From contig NZ_JACCKX010000001.1 of assembly GCF_013423955.1 (NCBI RefSeq), positions 186,001 to 250,000 of the forward strand: a DNA stretch of 64,000 bases. Reading direction: 5' to 3'. Shown here one piece after another: positions 46,113 through 56,351 of this stretch (positions within the stretch are counted from its first letter, which is position 1; each line of letters opens with the position of its first letter). The notes beneath the pieces were generated by a model, which had not been told where the DNA came from, did no database searches, and saw only the letters and a program-made list of their open reading frames with translations. The DNA is from Ottowia beijingensis. Its GTDB lineage: Bacteria > Pseudomonadota > Gammaproteobacteria > Burkholderiales > Burkholderiaceae_C. A program made the position numbers and the translations under genes.

Positions 46113-47464
46113 TCAGGCCGCGCCCGCGTCGGGCGCGAAGCACACCGCGATGCGCGCGCCGCCCAGCGCGGCGGAGGCGTCGATGTGCAGCCGGGCGCCG
46201 TGTCGCTCGGCCACCGCGGCCACGATGGCCAGGCCCAGGCCGCTGCCGTGGCCCGGCGTGCCGGGCACGCGGTAAAGCGCGCCAGCACGCGGTCGCGGTC
46301 TTCGGGCGCGATGCCGGGGCCGCTGTCGTCCACCGCCAGCACCGGGCCGGCGCACTGCGCGGCCGGCACCACCTGCACCCGCACCTGCCCGCCCTCGAGC
46401 GTGTGGCGCAAGGCGTTGTCGAGCAGGTTGCGCAGCAGCACCGCCAGGGCCTCGGGCTGGCCCTGCACCATGGCGGGGGCCGGTGCGTCCAGCGCCAGCG
46501 CCACGGCGCGGCGCAGCGCCTCGGGCCGGGCGTCGTCGGCCGCGGCGTGGGCCAGCGCCACCAGGTCGACCGGGGTGCGCGGGGCATCGCGCGCGGCGCC
46601 TTCCTGGCGCGCCAGTGCCAGCAGCTGCTCCACCAGGCGTGTGGCGCGGTCGATGCCGGCCAGCAGGCGCTGCGTGGCCAGCTGGCGCGCGGCGGGCGAA
46701 TCGGCGCGCTGCAGGCCCTGCACCTGCAGGCGCAGCGCGGCCAGCGGCGAGCGCAACTCGTGCGCGGCGTCGGCGGTGAAGTCGGCCAGCGCGGCCCAGG
46801 CCGCGGCCAGGCGGCTGAACAGGCCGTTCATCTCGTCCACCAGCGGCCGCAATTCGGCCGGCAGATCGGCGGTGGGCAGGGGCGAGAGGTCGTCGGGCCG
46901 GCGCGCGGCCACCTGGCGGCGCGCGCGCTCGATGGGGCCGAGCGCGCGGCCCACCACCCAACACACGATCAGCATCAGCACCGGCGCCAGCAGCGCGACC
47001 GGCAGCACGGCGCGCAGCGCCAGCGCGCCGGCCATCTGGCGCCGCGCCTCGGTGTGCTGCGCCACCTGCACCACCTGGGTGGCGGTGCGCAGGGCGTAGA
47101 CGCGGTAGCGCTCGGCGCCGGCCGCGACGTCGCTGAAGCCGATCACCGTCTGCGGCGGCAGCAGGCGGCCGAGCGGGCTGCGGTACTGCATCACGCCATC
47201 GGCGCGCCACACCTGGATGATCATCTCCTGCGCGGCCGGGCTGTCGGCGGGCGGGTCGGCCTCGTTCAGCGCACCGGCCGCCAGCCCGCCCGACAGCGAC
47301 AGCGCGATGCGCTGCATCTGGGCGTCGAACAGCGCCTCGGTCTCGGCACGCGCCGTGCGGTAGGTGACGGCCGCCTGCAACAGCGCAAACAGCAGCACCG
47401 CCGCCAGCAGCGCGCCGGTCAGGCGCCCGCGCAGCGAGAACTCGCGCTTCACTTCGTTTTTCAA
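46113..47464 (-). CDS. Two-component sensor histidine kinase, QseC/TctE-like (one-base shift)
   Basis: Two membrane helices (LTGALLAAVLLFALLQAAVT and AVLPVALLAPVLMLIVCWVV) bracket a periplasmic domain of ~120 residues. A HAMP-like linker follows, then the H box DAAHELRSPLAALRLQVQGL with the phosphorylated His, N box LLRNLLDNALRHT and G1 box DDSGPGIAPEDRDRVLARF. A missing base near 46274 moves the end into another frame (YRVPGTPGHGSGLGLAIVAA, G2 box), stop at 46113; corrected length 450. The start is taken as TTG 47464, with GGAGGG nine bases upstream; an upstream ATG at 47491 lies in a repeat. Confidence 0.9.
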
Positions 47465-47482
47465 GCCTTTTGCCCTCCAGCC

Positions 47483-47525
47483 CTTGTGCATCAAGCGCAA
47501 GCAGCTATTGAATCAGGAGTTTTCA
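47483..47525. repeat. AGCTGCTTGCGC-family fragment
   Basis: CATCAAGCGCAAGCAGCTAT (plus strand) is the reversed half unit. It precedes the histidine-kinase start and could supply a false upstream start codon. Confidence 0.55.
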
Positions 47526-47585
47526 TGTCGGCACCTCACCGGCGATCCTTGAAGTTCGAACGGCCGCGGAGCAGGCCAGGCCAGT

Positions 47586-47672
47586 GATCGCCGTGCAAGG
47601 GCTTGGCCCGCCCGCTGGCGATGTCTCCCTCGCGCAGCGCAAGGGAAGGCGCCGCCAGGCGACTCAGCGGGG
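47586..47672 (-). repeat. CCCTGAGGCGC-family repeat overlapping the response-regulator stop
   Basis: On the minus strand it reads CCCCGCTGAGTCGCCTGGCG then GCGCCTTCCCTTGCG, the degenerate left half of the repeat at 14829 and 51491. The TGA in CGCTGAGTCGCC is the stop codon of the response-regulator gene. Confidence 0.65.
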
Positions 47673-48335
47673 TGCCTCTTCATCCGGCACCCGGTAACCC
47701 AGCCCGCGCTGGTTCTCGATCAGCCCGGCGCCCAGCTTCTTGCGCACGCCGTGGATGTAGACCTCGACCGCGTTGCTGCTGACCTCGTCGCGCCACGAAT
47801 ACAGCTTGTCCTCCAGCTGCTGGCGCGACAGCACGCGCCCCGGACGGGCCAGCAGCGGCTCCAGCACCGCCCATTCGCGCGCCGACAGCTGCACCGGCAC
47901 GCCGCGCAGCGTGACCTCGCGCGTGGCCGGCACGATGCGCACGTCGCCCCACTCGTAGGCCGGCTCGGCGCGGCCGTCGGCGCGGCGCAGCAGCGCGCGG
48001 ATGCGCGCCAGCAGCTCATCCAGGTCGTAGGGCTTGACGATGTAGTCGTCGGCGCCGGCGTCCAGCCCCGCCACGCGCTGGGCCACGGCATCGCGCGCCG
48101 TGGCGATCAGCACCGGCAGGCGCTGGCGGCGCGCGCGCAGGCCGCGCAGCACGGCCAGCCCGTCCTGGCGCGGCAGGCCCAGGTCCAGCAGCAGCAGGTC
48201 GTAGTCGGTGGTGGCCAGGGCGGTTTCGGCCATGGCGCCGTCCTTCACCCAGTCCACGGCGTAGTGCTCGGCGCGCAGGGCGTCGAGCACGATCTCGCCG
48301 ATCATGGTGTCGTCCTCGGCCAGCAGGATGCGCAT
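47664..48335 (-). CDS. OmpR/PhoB-type response regulator
   Basis: Receiver domain with acidic pocket ILLAEDD, phosphorylated Asp in [16 protein letters not shown], and switch Lys in [21 protein letters not shown] linker leads to the winged-helix domain with [20 protein letters not shown] and [20 protein letters not shown], QseB/TctD-like. 223 residues, intact. It is transcribed with the kinase gene, with a ~200-base repeat-filled gap. It is divergent from the mrp operon, which makes that operon a possible target. The 225-base gap (48336-48560) has an AGCTGCTGGCGC fragment near 48385 and no gene. Confidence 0.93.
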   Translation of the reverse strand: MRILLAEDDTMIGEIVLDALRAEHYAVDWVKDGAMAETALATTDYDLLLLDLGLPRQDGLAVLRGLRARRQRLPVLIATARDAVAQRVAGLDAGADDYIVKPYDLDELLARIRALLRRADGRAEPAYEWGDVRIVPATREVTLRGVPVQLSAREWAVLEPLLARPGRVLSRQQLEDKLYSWRDEVSSNAVEVYIHGVRKKLGAGLIENQRGLGYRVPDEEAPR

Positions 48336-48560
48336 GGAATGCGATGTTACGGCCAGAAGCGGCGGGCGCCGATCACTCCGTTTTCGATAGCTGCTGGCGC
48401 ATGTCCCGAGCCGGGTACGCATCAAAACATCACTGTTATCATTGCGCCTCTCGCGGCCACCGCCAGTGGTCGTTCCCGCACCGTTTCCCGACCCTGCCGC
48501 CACTGGCCGCGGCACCCGCAGCGCGGGTGCACGGGGCTGGCTTCCACCCGTTTTCCCCTG

Positions 48561-51480
48561 ATGGATCTGGTTTACCTGCTTCTCCTGCCTTTCGCCGGCA
48601 GCCTGGTGGCCGCACTGATGCCCACCCACGCCCGCACCGCAGCGGCGACGTGGGCGGCGCTGGTGGCCGCAGCGGGGCTGGTGTGGGTGGCGCTGCTGTT
48701 CCCGCAGCTGCGCGCGGGCGAGGTGCTGCGCGAGGAATACCGCTGGATTCCGTCGGCCGGCATCAATTTCGTCATCCGCATGGACGGCTTTGCCTGGATG
48801 TTCGCCATGCTGGTGACGGGCATCGGCACGCTGGTGGCGCTGTACGCGCGCTACTACATGAGCAAGAACGACCCGGTGCCGCGCTTCTTCTCGTTCTTCC
48901 TGGCGTTCATGGGCGCCATGCTGGGGTGGTGCTGTCGGGCAACCTGGTGCAGATCGCCTTCTTCTGGGAGCTGACCAGCCTGTTCAGCTTTCTGCTGATC
49001 GGCTACTGGCACCACCGGCGCGACGCGCGGCGCGGCGCGCGCATGGCGCTCACCATCACCGGCGCCGGCGGCCTGGCGCTGCTGGCCGGCATGCTGATGC
49101 TGGGCCACATCGTGGGCAGCTACGACCTGGACGCCGTGCTGGCCGCGGGCGACCGCATCCGCGCGCACGAGCTGTACACCACCATGGTGGTGCTGGTGCT
49201 GCTGGGCGCGCTCACCAAGAGCGCGCAGTTCCCTTCCACGTCTGGCTGCCGCGCGCCATGGCGGCGCCCACGCCGGTGTCGGCCTACCTGCACTCGGCCA
49301 CCATGGTGAAGGCGGGCGTGTTCCTGCTGGCGCGGCTGTGGCCGGCGCTGTCGGGCACGCCGGAATGGTTCTGGATCGTCGGCGGCGCGGGCGTGGTCAC
49401 GCTGGTGCTGGGCGCGTACATCGCCATGTTCCAGAACGACCTGAAGGGGCTGCTGGCCTATTCCACCATCAGCCACCTGGGCCTGATCACCCTGCTGCTG
49501 GGCCTGAACCGCGACCTGGCCGCCGTGGCCGCCGTGTTCCACATCATGAACCACGCGACCTTCAAGGCCTCGCTGTTCATGGCCGCCGGCATCATCGACC
49601 ACGAAACCGGCTCGCGCGACATCCGGCGCCTGTCGGGCCTGTTCAAGGCCATGCCGATCACCGGCACGCTGGCGCTGGTGGCCAGCGCGGCCATGGCGGG
49701 CGTGCCGTTGATGAACGGCTTCCTGTCGAAGGAGATGTTCTTCGCCGAGACCATCGACCTGAGCGCCATGCCCTGGCTCGACGTCGGCCTGCCGATCGCC
49801 GCCACGGTGGCGGGCATCTTCGCCGTGGTGTATTCGCTGCGCTTCTCGGTCGACGTGTTCTTCGGCCCGCCGGCCAAGGACCTGCCGCTGGAGCCGCACG
49901 AGCCGGTGCGCTGGATGCGCGTGCCGATCGAGGTGCTGGTGCTGGTGTGCATCGTGGTGGGCATCTTTCCGCAGTGGTCCATCGGCCCGGCGCTGGACCT
50001 GGCGGCGCGCCCGGTGGTAGGCGGCGCCATGCCCGCCTACAGCCTGGCCATCTGGCACGGCGTGAACAAGCCGCTGGTGATGAGCATGATCGCGCTGGTG
50101 GGCGGCATCGCGCTGTTCCTGCTGCTGCACAAGGCGCTGGAAACCGGCCGCCTGAAGCACGTGCCGCTGCTGCAGGGCATCGACGGGCAGCGCCTGTTCC
50201 AGAGCCTGCTGTACGGGCTGGACCGCGCCAGCCGCCGCGGGCTGACGCTGCTGTCCACCCACCGGCTGCAGCCGCAGATGCTGCTGATCGTGCTGGCGGC
50301 CATCGCGCTGGCGGCCGGCGCGCTGTGGCGCGGCGGCGTGACCTGGGGCGACCGCGAGCGCGTGCCGGCCAGCTTCGAGTTCGCGCTGATCTGGGTGCTG
50401 GGCTGCGTGTGCGCCATCGCCACCGCCAACCAGGCCAAGTTCCACCGGCTGGCGGCGCTGGTCATGATCGGTGCCGTGGGCCTGGCGGTCAGCCTCACCT
50501 TCCTGTGGTTCTCGGCGCCCGACCTGGCGCTGACGCAGCTGACGGTGGAGGTGGTCACCACCATCCTGTTCCTGCTCGGCCTGCGCTGGCTGCCCAAGCG
50601 CCTGCAGGACGAATCGCCCCGCCTGGGCCTGAAGGTGCGCGCCCGCCGCGCGCGCGACTTCACCATCGCCATCGCCTCGGGCTGCGGCCTGGCCGCCCTG
50701 GCCTACGCCATGATGACGCGGCCGGCGCCGCAGAGCATCTCGCCCTTCTTCATCGACCGCGCCCTGCCCGAGGGCGGCGGCACCAACGTGGTCAACGTGA
50801 TGCTGGTGGACTTCCGCGGTTTCGACACCATGGGCGAGATCACCGTGCTGGGCATCGTGGGCCTGACGGTGTACGCGCTGCTGCGGCGCTTCCGCCCGCC
50901 GCGCGAGATGATCGAGCTGCCGCCGCAGCAGCGCGCCGTGCCGCCCGATCTGGTGAGCGACCTGATCAACCCCCGCACCGCGCAGGACACGGCGCTGGGC
51001 TACGCCATGGTGCCCGCCGTGCTGGTGCGGCTGCTGATGCCGGTGGCGGCGGTGATCTCGATGCATTTCTTCATGCGCGGGCACAACCTGCCGGGTGGCG
51101 GCTTCGTGGCCGGGCTGGTGCTGTCGATCGCCTTCATCACGCAGTACATCGTGGCCGGCACGCACTGGGTCGAGGCGCACCTGCAGCTGCGCGTGATCCG
51201 CTGGATCGCCGTCGGCCTGCTGCTGGCGCTGGGCACGGGGCTGGGGGCGCTGTTCCTGGGCTACCCGTTCCTGACCTCGCACACGGCGCACTTCACGCTG
51301 CCGCTGCTGGGCGAGATCCACTTCGCCAGCGCGCTGTTCTTCGATGCCGGCGTGTTCGCGGCGGTGGTCGGCTCCACCCTGCTGATCCTGACGGCACTGG
51401 CCCACCAGTCGGTGCGCAGCCACCGCAAGGCGCCCGAGAAGACCGTGACGGCCACCACCGGCCCGAGGGAGGTGGACTAG
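48561..51480 (+). CDS. mrpA: Mrp/Pha cation/proton antiporter subunit A with fused B domain (two one-base shifts)
   Basis: Large antiporter subunit homologous to Nuo[21 protein letters not shown], the key Lys helix [20 protein letters not shown] and [20 protein letters not shown], and [20 protein letters not shown] are seen. After ~760 residues an MrpB-like domain follows ([37 protein letters not shown]). Missing bases near 48925 (GGGG) and 49231 (CCC) split the frames; corrected length is 973. The A-B fusion is typical of group-2 Mrp systems (six-gene operon), as here. Confidence 0.94.
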
Positions 51481-51490
51481 AACATGAAGC

Positions 51491-51603
51491 ACCTCCCTGA
51501 GTCGCTGTCGCGCCTTCCCTCCTCTCCTGCGGGAGGAGGGACACAGCCAGTGCCCGGCGCAGGTCCGGGCACGGCTGTCGCTGGCATGGCCTGCTCCGCG
51601 GCC
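51491..51603 (+). repeat. ~113-bp CCCTGAGGCGC-family repeat within the mrp operon
   Basis: It starts CTCCCTGAGTCGCTGTCGCG and ends GCATGGCCTGCTCCGCGGCC, matching 14829-14932 at both ends. It contains two hairpins (CCTCCTCTCCTGCGGGAGGAGG-like and GCCCGGCGCAGGTCCGGGC-like). It separates mrpA from mrpC, where sister operons have almost no gap. Confidence 0.8.
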
Positions 51604-51653
51604 TTTGGTGCCGTGCCTGGCGCAGCCCTTCTGCCTGCCATGGAGGCCGTGCC

Positions 51654-52055
51654 ATGGAAATGATTCTGGCGATTGCCATCGGCGTGCTCGGCGGCTCGGG
51701 CGTGTGGCTGGTGCTGCGCCCGCGCACCTTCCAGGTGCTGATGGGGCTGGCCCTGCTGTCGTACGCGGTCAACCTGTTCATCTTCGCCATGGGCAGCCTG
51801 TCGCTCGACAAGGAGCCCATCGTGCAGCCCGGCCTGGTGCCCAACCTGGAGAACTACACCGACCCGCTGCCGCAGGCGCTGGTGCTGACGGCCATCGTGA
51901 TCGGCTTCGCCACCACGGCGCTGTTCCTGGTGGTGCTGCTGGCCTCGCGCGGGCTGTCGGACACCGACCACGTGGACGGCGAGGAGCCCGACGACGGCAC
52001 CGTCCTGCTGCCGCGCCCGACCACCTACGCCGACAAGCCGGAGGGCGCGCCATGA
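51654..52055 (+). CDS. mrpC: Mrp/Pha antiporter subunit C
   Basis: NuoK-like three-helix subunit, 133 residues. FQVLMGLALLSYAVNLFIFA and LPQALVLTAIVIGFATTALF are family blocks; the polar tail (DTDHVDGEEPDDGTV) is cytoplasmic. The start ATG is used because the first helix begins directly after; the stop overlaps mrpD (ATGA). Confidence 0.94.
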   Translation: MEMILAIAIGVLGGSGVWLVLRPRTFQVLMGLALLSYAVNLFIFAMGSLSLDKEPIVQPGLVPNLENYTDPLPQALVLTAIVIGFATTALFLVVLLASRGLSDTDHVDGEEPDDGTVLLPRPTTYADKPEGAP

Positions 52056-53758
52056 GCTTTGCCAGCCTGGTCGAATGGGCGATGCCACACCTCATCATCG
52101 CGCCCGTCCTGCTGCCCATGGCCACCGCGGCGCTGATGCTGCTGCTGGGCGACACGCGCCGCCCGCTGAAGGCCTTCGTCAACGTGCTGTCGTGCGTGCT
52201 GGGCGTGGCCATGGCCATCGGCCTGGTTTTCTGGGTGCAGCACACCAGTGGCGTGCAGGCCGTGGGCGTGTACCTGCCGGCCAACTGGCCCGTGCCCTAC
52301 GGCATCGTGCTGGTGGCCGATCGCCTGTCGGCCATGATGGTGCTGCTGACCAGCGTGCTGGGCCTGGCCGCCGTGCTGTACGCCAGCGCGCGCTGGCACA
52401 AGGCCGGGGTGCACTTCCACCCGCTGTTCCAGCTGCAGCTGATGGGCCTGTACGGCGCCTTCCTCACGGCCGACCTGTTCAACCTGTTCGTGTTCTTCGA
52501 GATCATGCTGACGGCCTCTTACGGCCTGCTGCTGCACGGCTCGGGCTGGGCGCGCGTGCGCTCGGGGCTGCACTACATCGCCATGAACCTGATGGCGTCC
52601 AGCATGTTCCTGATCGGCGTGGCCATGCTGTACGGCGTGACCGGCACGCTGAACATGGCCGACATGGCCATCATGGTGCCCGCCATCCCCGAGGACGACC
52701 GTGGCCTGCTGCACGCGGGCGCGGCCATCCTGGCGGTGGCCTTCCTGGTCAAGGCCGCGGCCTGGCCGCTCAACTTCTGGTTGCCCTCGACGTACTCGGC
52801 GGCGGCGGCGCCGGTGTCGGCGCTGTTCGCCATCATGACCAAGCTGGGCGTGTACGCCATCCTGCGCGTGTGGACGCTGCTGTTCCCGCAGGACGCCGGT
52901 GTCTCGGCGCTGTTCGGCGGCCCGGTGCTGGTGGGGCTGGGCCTGGTCACGCTGGCCTTCGGCGCGCTCGGCATCATCGCCACCCAGCACCTGGGGCGCA
53001 TGGCGGCGTTCTGCGCCATCCTGTCATCGGGCACGCTGCTGGCGGGGCTGGGCTTCGGCCAGCCGGCGGTCACCGGCGGCGCGCTGTACTACACGCTGGG
53101 CTCCACGCTGGCCATCAGCGCCTTCTTCCTGCTGGTCGAACTGGTGGACCGCACGCGCGAGGTGGAAGAGCAACCGCTCTACATCAGCGAGATCGAGCCC
53201 GACGACGCCTTTGCCTACCCCGTCGACCTGGTGCCCACGCGCGACGTCAACCTGGACGACGACGAGCAGGCGCTGATCGGCCGCGCCATCCCCGCCGCCA
53301 TGGCCTTTCTGGGCCTCGCCTTCATCGTCTGCGCGCTCACCATCGCCGGGCTGCCGCCCATGGCCGGCTTCGTCGGCAAGGTGGTGATGCTGTCGGCCCT
53401 GCTCAACCCGGCCGGCTTCGGCGAGGACGCCGGTGTCTCCGGCGCCGCCTGGCTGCTGCTGGGCCTGCTGCTGGTGGGTGGCCTGCTCACCATCATCGCC
53501 ATGTCGCGCGCCGGCGTGCGCTACTTCTGGGCCACGTTCGACCGCCCGCTGCCGCGCCTGCGCGTCATCGAGACCCTGCCCATCGGCGCGCTGCTGCTGC
53601 TGGTGGGCATGCTGGTGTGGCAGGCCGACGCGGTGCTGCGCTATGTCAACGCCACCGCCCGCGGCCTGCACGACCCCAAGGAGTACATCGGCAGCGTGCT
53701 CTCGGCCAAGCCACTGCCCTCGCCCACGGCCACGGGTGAAGGAGGACTGCGGCGATGA
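52052..53758 (+). CDS. mrpD: Mrp/Pha antiporter subunit D
   Basis: NuoM/NuoN-like proton-channel subunit, 568 residues, intact. LFNLFVFFEIMLTASYGLLL, VKAAAWPLNFWLPSTYSAAA and FAIMTKLGVYAILRVW carry the conserved charged residues. A hydrophilic loop (EEQPLYISEIEPDDAFAYPV) between helices is a family trait. The C-terminal end TATGEGGLRR runs into the mrpE start. Confidence 0.95.
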   Translation: MSFASLVEWAMPHLIIAPVLLPMATAALMLLLGDTRRPLKAFVNVLSCVLGVAMAIGLVFWVQHTSGVQAVGVYLPANWPVPYGIVLVADRLSAMMVLLTSVLGLAAVLYASARWHKAGVHFHPLFQLQLMGLYGAFLTADLFNLFVFFEIMLTASYGLLLHGSGWARVRSGLHYIAMNLMASSMFLIGVAMLYGVTGTLNMADMAIMVPAIPEDDRGLLHAGAAILAVAFLVKAAAWPLNFWLPSTYSAAAAPVSALFAIMTKLGVYAILRVWTLLFPQDAGVSALFGGPVLVGLGLVTLAFGALGIIATQHLGRMAAFCAILSSGTLLAGLGFGQPAVTGGALYYTLGSTLAISAFFLLVELVDRTREVEEQPLYISEIEPDDAFAYPVDLVPTRDVNLDDDEQALIGRAIPAAMAFLGLAFIVCALTIAGLPPMAGFVGKVVMLSALLNPAGFGEDAGVSGAAWLLLGLLLVGGLLTIIAMSRAGVRYFWATFDRPLPRLRVIETLPIGALLLLVGMLVWQADAVLRYVNATARGLHDPKEYIGSVLSAKPLPSPTATGEGGLRR

Positions 53759-54246
53759 TGAAACGCCTGCTGCCCTGGCCGCTGCTGTCGCTGTCGCTGG
53801 TGGTGATGTGGCTGATGCTGAACGGCTTCAGCCTCGGCCAGCTGCTGCTGGGCGTGCTGTTCGGCGTCGGCGCGCCGGCGCTGCTGGCGCCGCTGCGACC
53901 GGCGCGCCCGCGTGTGCGGCACCCGCTGACGGTGATCCGCCTGATCCTCGCGGTCGGCCACGACGTCATCGAATCCACGCTGGACGTGTTCTGGACCCTG
54001 CTGCGCAACCGGCGCACCCCGGTGAACAGTGCCTTCGTCATCATCCCGCTGGAGCTGCGCGACCCGACGGCCCTGGCCTCGCTGGCCATGATCACCACCG
54101 TGGTGCCCGGCACCGTGTGGAGCGAGCTGGCGCGCGACAGCAGCGCCATGCTGCTGCACGTGTGGAACGTGCCCGACGAGGCCGAGTTCATCCGCTTCTT
54201 CAAGGCCCGGTACGAACAACCCCTGATGAAGATCTTCGAATCATGA
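53755..54246 (+). CDS. mrpE: Mrp/Pha antiporter subunit E
   Basis: Small membrane subunit, 163 residues. Two hydrophobic segments (LSLVVMWLMLNGFSLGQLLL, LGVLFGVGAPALLAPL) are followed by a soluble domain with TVVPGTVWSELARDSSAMLL. Its start overlaps the mrpD stop and its stop overlaps mrpF. Confidence 0.94.
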   Translation: MMKRLLPWPLLSLSLVVMWLMLNGFSLGQLLLGVLFGVGAPALLAPLRPARPRVRHPLTVIRLILAVGHDVIESTLDVFWTLLRNRRTPVNSAFVIIPLELRDPTALASLAMITTVVPGTVWSELARDSSAMLLHVWNVPDEAEFIRFFKARYEQPLMKIFES

Positions 54247-54521
54247 GCCCGCTACTATCCAACGCCATCACCATCACGCTGGTCGCCTACGGCCTCGCCA
54301 TGCTGCTGGCCCTGTGGCGCATGCTGCGCGGCCCCGCGGCGCAGGACCGCGTGCTGGCGCTCGACCTGATCTACATCATCGGCATGCTGATCGCCCTGGT
54401 CATCGGCCTGCGCTACACCAGCAGCATGTACTTCGAAGCCGCGCTGCTGATCGCCCTGTTCGGCTTCGTCAGCTCGGCGGCGATGGCCAAGTTTCTGTTG
54501 CGCGGGGAGGTGATTGAGTGA
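54243..54521 (+). CDS. mrpF: Mrp/Pha antiporter subunit F
   Basis: Three-helix subunit, 92 residues. MLRGPAAQDRVLALDLIYII is the family block with the conserved Asp pair; FEAALLIALFGFVSSAAMAK forms the last helix. Start ATG 54243 overlaps the mrpE stop. Confidence 0.94.
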   Translation: MSPLLSNAITITLVAYGLAMLLALWRMLRGPAAQDRVLALDLIYIIGMLIALVIGLRYTSSMYFEAALLIALFGFVSSAAMAKFLLRGEVIE

Positions 54522-54897
54522 CCACAAACACCCTCCCCTCTGGATCGAAATCATCGTCGCCATCCTGCTGCTGGCCAGCGCCGTGCTCACGCTGGGCGCC
54601 TCCTGGGGCCTGGTGCGGATGCGGACCTTCGTGCAGCGCATGCACCCGCCCGCGCTGGCCTACGTGGGCGCCTCGTGGTGCGTGACCTTCGCATCGATCG
54701 TCTATTTTTCGGCGCAGAACGAGGGGCCGCAACTGCACGTGTGGCTCATCATCATCCTGCTGTCGATCACGGTACCGATCACCACGGTGCTGCTGGCGCG
54801 CGCGGCGTTGTTCCGTGGTCGGCGCCTGAACGATGCCACGCTGCCGCCCGCGCTGCAGCCGAAGACGCCGCCGCCCACTGCGCCTGAGCAGCACTGA
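54514..54897 (+). CDS. mrpG: Mrp/Pha antiporter subunit G
   Basis: Three-helix subunit, 127 residues. GLVRMRTFVQRMHPPALAYV is the family block; a Pro-rich polar tail (LQPKTPPPTAPEQH) ends it. The start is TTG (54514-54516) with GGGGAGG upstream and an 8-base overlap with the mrpF stop; no ATG is available at the expected position. Confidence 0.93.
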   Translation: MSDHKHPPLWIEIIVAILLLASAVLTLGASWGLVRMRTFVQRMHPPALAYVGASWCVTFASIVYFSAQNEGPQLHVWLIIILLSITVPITTVLLARAALFRGRRLNDATLPPALQPKTPPPTAPEQH

Positions 54898-54907
54898 TGT
54901 CGTTTTG

Positions 54908-55014
54908 CACTCGAAACGATGACGAATGACCGCGGCTGGCGCCGCATGACAAATGACGAATGCGCCATTTGTCATTGAAGCGCAGCGAAGTCATTTGTCA
55001 TTTGTCATTTGTCA
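54908..55014 (+). repeat. TGACAAATGAC-type repeat, left copy
   Basis: Contains TGACAAATG and CATTTGTCA as inverted arms around ACGAATGCGC, then TTGAAGCGCAGCGAAGTCAT and three CATTTGT units. Bases 54968-55008 are inverted at 57658-57698 with one mismatch in 41. It lies between convergent genes and probably ends both transcripts. Confidence 0.75.
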
Positions 55015-56283
55015 CCCCGGCCGCACCATCTTGCAGCTGTGCGGCATGCCCGCCTGGTCGGCGCTGAGCTGGCGCACCACGCGAAAGCCGTAGCCCGAGC
55101 CTTCGACGTCGAAGGGCACGCCGGGCGTGCCGGCCTTGTCCATCACGCCCACGGCCAGCGGCTGCTGAAACTGGTGGTCGGCCGCGCGCATGCGCCCGCG
55201 CTGGCCGGCCAGCGTGACGTCGGCCGACTCCAGCGCGCGCGCCACCGCCAGCGGGTCGGTACCGCCGGCGCGCTCGATGGCCTGCGCCAGCGCCTCGATC
55301 AGCAGTTGCATGCGCAGGTGCACGTAGTCGTCCTGCGGCTTCGGAAAGCGCTCGCGGAACGACTTGTAGAACGCCGCGCTTTCGGCCGTAGGCACGTTGG
55401 GCAGCCAGTCGGCCACCGCCACCACCTTGCCGATGCCGGCGTCGCCAATGGCTGCCGGCGCGCCCAGCGCGTTGCCGTAGAAGGTGTAGAAGCGCCCGTC
55501 GAAGCCGACGTCGCGCGCGGCCTTGACGAGCAGCGTCAGGTCGTTGCCCCAGTTGCCCGTCAGCACCGCCTGCGCGCCGCTGTTGCGGATCTTGGTGGCG
55601 TAGGGCAGGAAGTCCTTGATGCGGCCGATGGGGTGCAGCTCTTCACCGGCAATCGCCACGTCGGGCCGCAGCTGGGCCAGCTGGCGCTTGGCCTCGCGCA
55701 GCACGGCGTGGCCGAAGCTGTAGTCCTGCCCGATCAGGTACATGCGCTCCAGCTGTTCGTCGGCCTTGATCAGCTCCATCAGCGCCGTCATGCGCATGTC
55801 GGCGTGGGCGTCGAAGCGGAAGTGCCAGAAGCTGCACAGCTCGTTGGTCAGGATCGGATCGACCGCCGAGTAGTTGAGGAACACCACGCGCCGCGCCGGC
55901 TCGCGCTCGTTGTGCTTGTTGATGGCGTCGATCAGCGCCGCCGCCGCGGCCGACGAGTTGCCCTGCAGCACGAAGTGGATGCCGCCGTCGACGGCCGCGC
56001 GCAGCATCGACAGCGACTCTTCCACCTGCCCCTTGTTGTCGAAGCGCTGCAGCTGCAGCGGGCGCCGGCCCTGCGCCGTGGGCACGCCGCCGCGCGCGTT
56101 CACGCGCTCGATGGCCCAGGCCAGGTTGCGGAACACCGCTTCGCCGGTGTTGGCGAACGGGCCCGAGAGCGATTCGATCAGCCCCAGCTTGATGGGCGCG
56201 CCCTGCGCCTGGCCGAACAGCGGCGTGGCGCCCAGCAGTGCCAGGCCGGCGCGCAGCACCGCGCGGCGGGAGGTGATGGACAT
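55012..56283 (-). CDS. Branched-chain-amino-acid-type periplasmic binding protein
   Basis: Type I (Leu/Ile/Val) binding protein, 423 residues, intact. The leader MSITSRRAVLRAGLALLGAT has an SRRAVLR motif compatible with the Tat pathway. Mature part: IKLGLIESLSGPFANTGEAV, LQGNSSAAAAALIDAINKHN, YLIGQDYSFGHAVLREAKRQ. No permease or ATPase genes are near, so its transporter or sensing partner lies elsewhere. The ligand is unknown; homologues bind amino acids, amides or aromatic acids. It is flanked by inverted repeat copies together with the next two genes. Confidence 0.9.
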   Translation of the reverse strand: MSITSRRAVLRAGLALLGATPLFGQAQGAPIKLGLIESLSGPFANTGEAVFRNLAWAIERVNARGGVPTAQGRRPLQLQRFDNKGQVEESLSMLRAAVDGGIHFVLQGNSSAAAAALIDAINKHNEREPARRVVFLNYSAVDPILTNELCSFWHFRFDAHADMRMTALMELIKADEQLERMYLIGQDYSFGHAVLREAKRQLAQLRPDVAIAGEELHPIGRIKDFLPYATKIRNSGAQAVLTGNWGNDLTLLVKAARDVGFDGRFYTFYGNALGAPAAIGDAGIGKVVAVADWLPNVPTAESAAFYKSFRERFPKPQDDYVHLRMQLLIEALAQAIERAGGTDPLAVARALESADVTLAGQRGRMRAADHQFQQPLAVGVMDKAGTPGVPFDVEGSGYGFRVVRQLSADQAGMPHSCKMVRPG

Positions 56284-56286
56284 GGT

Positions 56287-56346
56287 TTACTCCTGAATAA
56301 ATAGCAATCAGCGCCCGGTGGATAGGCGCTAGAGGCCGAAAAGGCT
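56287..56346. repeat. AGCTGCTTGCGC-family repeat (weaker variant)
   Basis: AATAAATAGCAATCAGCGCC, then GGTGGATAGGCGCTAGAGGC, is the family variant ending in GCGCTAGAGGC. It occupies the gap between the lipoprotein gene and the binding-protein gene. Confidence 0.6.
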
Positions 56347-56351
56347 TTGAA

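Noticed and set aside
49120-52990. Long minus-strand frames opposite mrpA and mrpD
   Set aside because: Same reason: Arg/Gln/His-rich mirrors of clear mrp genes, without ribosome-binding sites.
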